Below, piece after piece: positions 12,726 to 13,098 of a DNA stretch of 13,098 nt. Made by a program: the position numbers and the translations under genes. This DNA is from DASUPK01 sp046732465. Lineage in GTDB: Bacteria > Actinomycetota > Thermoleophilia > Solirubrobacterales > 70-9. Each line of letters begins with the position of its first letter. Position 1 is the first letter of the stretch. Location: NCBI GenBank assembly GCA_046732465.1, contig JBKPND010000114.1, positions 1-13,098 of the forward strand. Reading direction: 5' to 3'. The notes beneath the pieces were generated by a model. It was not told the DNA's origin, did no database searches, and saw only the letters and a list, made by a program, of their open reading frames with translations.

Positions 12726-13098
12726 GATGCAGGGTGACACCCATTGCTGCAGCGCCCGGGGCAGCCCAAGCTTGGTCCATGGTCCAGCTGGCGATCCGCT
12801 GCCACCCCCGAGTACCGCTCTCCCCCGACGAACTCGAAGGCTGGCTCGAGCTCGAGGTCAAGGACCTCCGCGCCCAAGCGCCCCACGCCACCGTCCGCCT
12901 CTCGCGCCTCACCCAAGGCCGCCCCGACCCACACCTCGACATCGGCTGGCTGATCGAACTCGAACTCGACCCAACCGAACCGCTACTCGCCGGCAACCGG
13001 CTCGACCAAGCCCTCAGAGACATGCGCCTACTCGGCCTCCAACCAACCCTCCTCACCCCCACACCGCCCACCTCCCACATCAACGGACAGGCAGCATG
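12726..13098 (+). repeat. Long direct repeat, right copy
   Basis: This is the second copy of the repeat at 7532-7886, offset by 5194 bases and then by 5209 bases after a 15-base insertion (about 13056-13072, pyrimidine-rich). The 40 bases before the ATG are identical in both copies. The repeat may continue past the window edge. The two copies bracket the MarR-like, coxB, coxA, family X copy 3, Usp copy 3 and zinc-finger genes. Confidence 0.9.
12779..13098 (+). CDS. Small protein of unknown function in the direct repeat (right copy, cut by window end)
   Basis: The frame has 106 codons to the edge without a stop. The protein matches that of 7585-7890 except for R-to-P after DPTE, D-to-N in LLAGDRL, five inserted residues (TPPTS) and a different last few residues. 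Of the five substitutions in the first 276 coding bases, three leave the protein unchanged, which points to selection on the protein. The sequence ends in ATG. If the next base is A, the stop would be TGA overlapping a new ATG, exactly as in the left copy, so another coupled gene, perhaps a second MarR-like regulator, may begin here. A GTG at 12734 is a possible upstream start not shared with the left copy. Confidence 0.65.
   Translation, partial: MVQLAIRCHPRVPLSPDELEGWLELEVKDLRAQAPHATVRLSRLTQGRPDPHLDIGWLIELELDPTEPLLAGNRLDQALRDMRLLGLQPTLLTPTPPTSHINGQAA

Noticed and set aside
12526..13083. Long leftward open frame across the right repeat, with a counterpart at 7409-7874
   Set aside because: It is antisense to the small gene. 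Serine- and arginine-rich translation is typical of a shadow frame in GC-rich DNA, and the plus-strand frame has coding-like codon use and ATGA coupling.
7532..13098. Composite transposon bounded by the direct repeats
   Set aside because: The repeats carry no transposase or terminal inverted repeats, and I saw no target-site duplication. Duplication of a gene is the simpler reading.

Overview
The window is GC-rich throughout, and its genes have strongly GC-biased third codon positions. Gene content fits a high-GC Gram-positive bacterium: a NarL-type two-component pair, three universal stress proteins (Usp), an aa3-type oxidase with a coxB-coxA order, a Gre-like factor and a short zinc-binding anti-sigma-like protein. 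My guess is an actinobacterium, possibly of the Thermoleophilia/Solirubrobacterales type, but the sequence alone does not prove the taxon. I see no tRNA, rRNA, CRISPR array or transposase.

Layout. Bases 63-2858 hold a leftward run: a helical protein (2400-2858), then two tandem 'family X + Usp' gene pairs (1863-2375 with 1221-1742, and 594-1109 with 63-566). A small membrane protein gene diverges at 3028. Bases 3394-5117 encode a leftward sensor kinase and response regulator, overlapping by four bases. From 5335 the direction is rightward: a second helical protein, a small membrane protein, a Gre-like factor and a hemerythrin. A leftward small membrane gene (7065-7406) follows. Then comes a short gene of unknown function (7585-7890), coupled by ATGA to a MarR-like regulator, followed by coxB and coxA. 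After coxA lies a 380-base stretch with a 31-codon Gre-like remnant. A third family X + Usp pair (11380-12386) and a leftward zinc-binding protein come next. A near-identical second copy of the 7585 gene runs off the right edge.

Three signals stand out. First, a protein family I do not recognise (family X, about 170 aa) occurs three times, each time directly upstream of a Usp gene and in the same direction, so the pair behaves as a module. Second, a roughly 350-base direct repeat (7532-7886 and 12726-13098) carries a complete small gene and its 5' leader with only five substitutions in the first 276 coding bases. It brackets about 5 kb containing the regulator, oxidase and third module. Third, Gre-like sequence appears twice: an intact paralogue with an altered coiled-coil tip, and a short remnant.

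Taken together the region looks like a stress, low-oxygen or redox-response island: Usps, a hemerythrin, a terminal oxidase, a NarL-type response regulator with a kinase that has almost no external domain, and several small membrane proteins. That physiological reading is inference by analogy with regulons such as mycobacterial DosR; no shared operator was demonstrated here.
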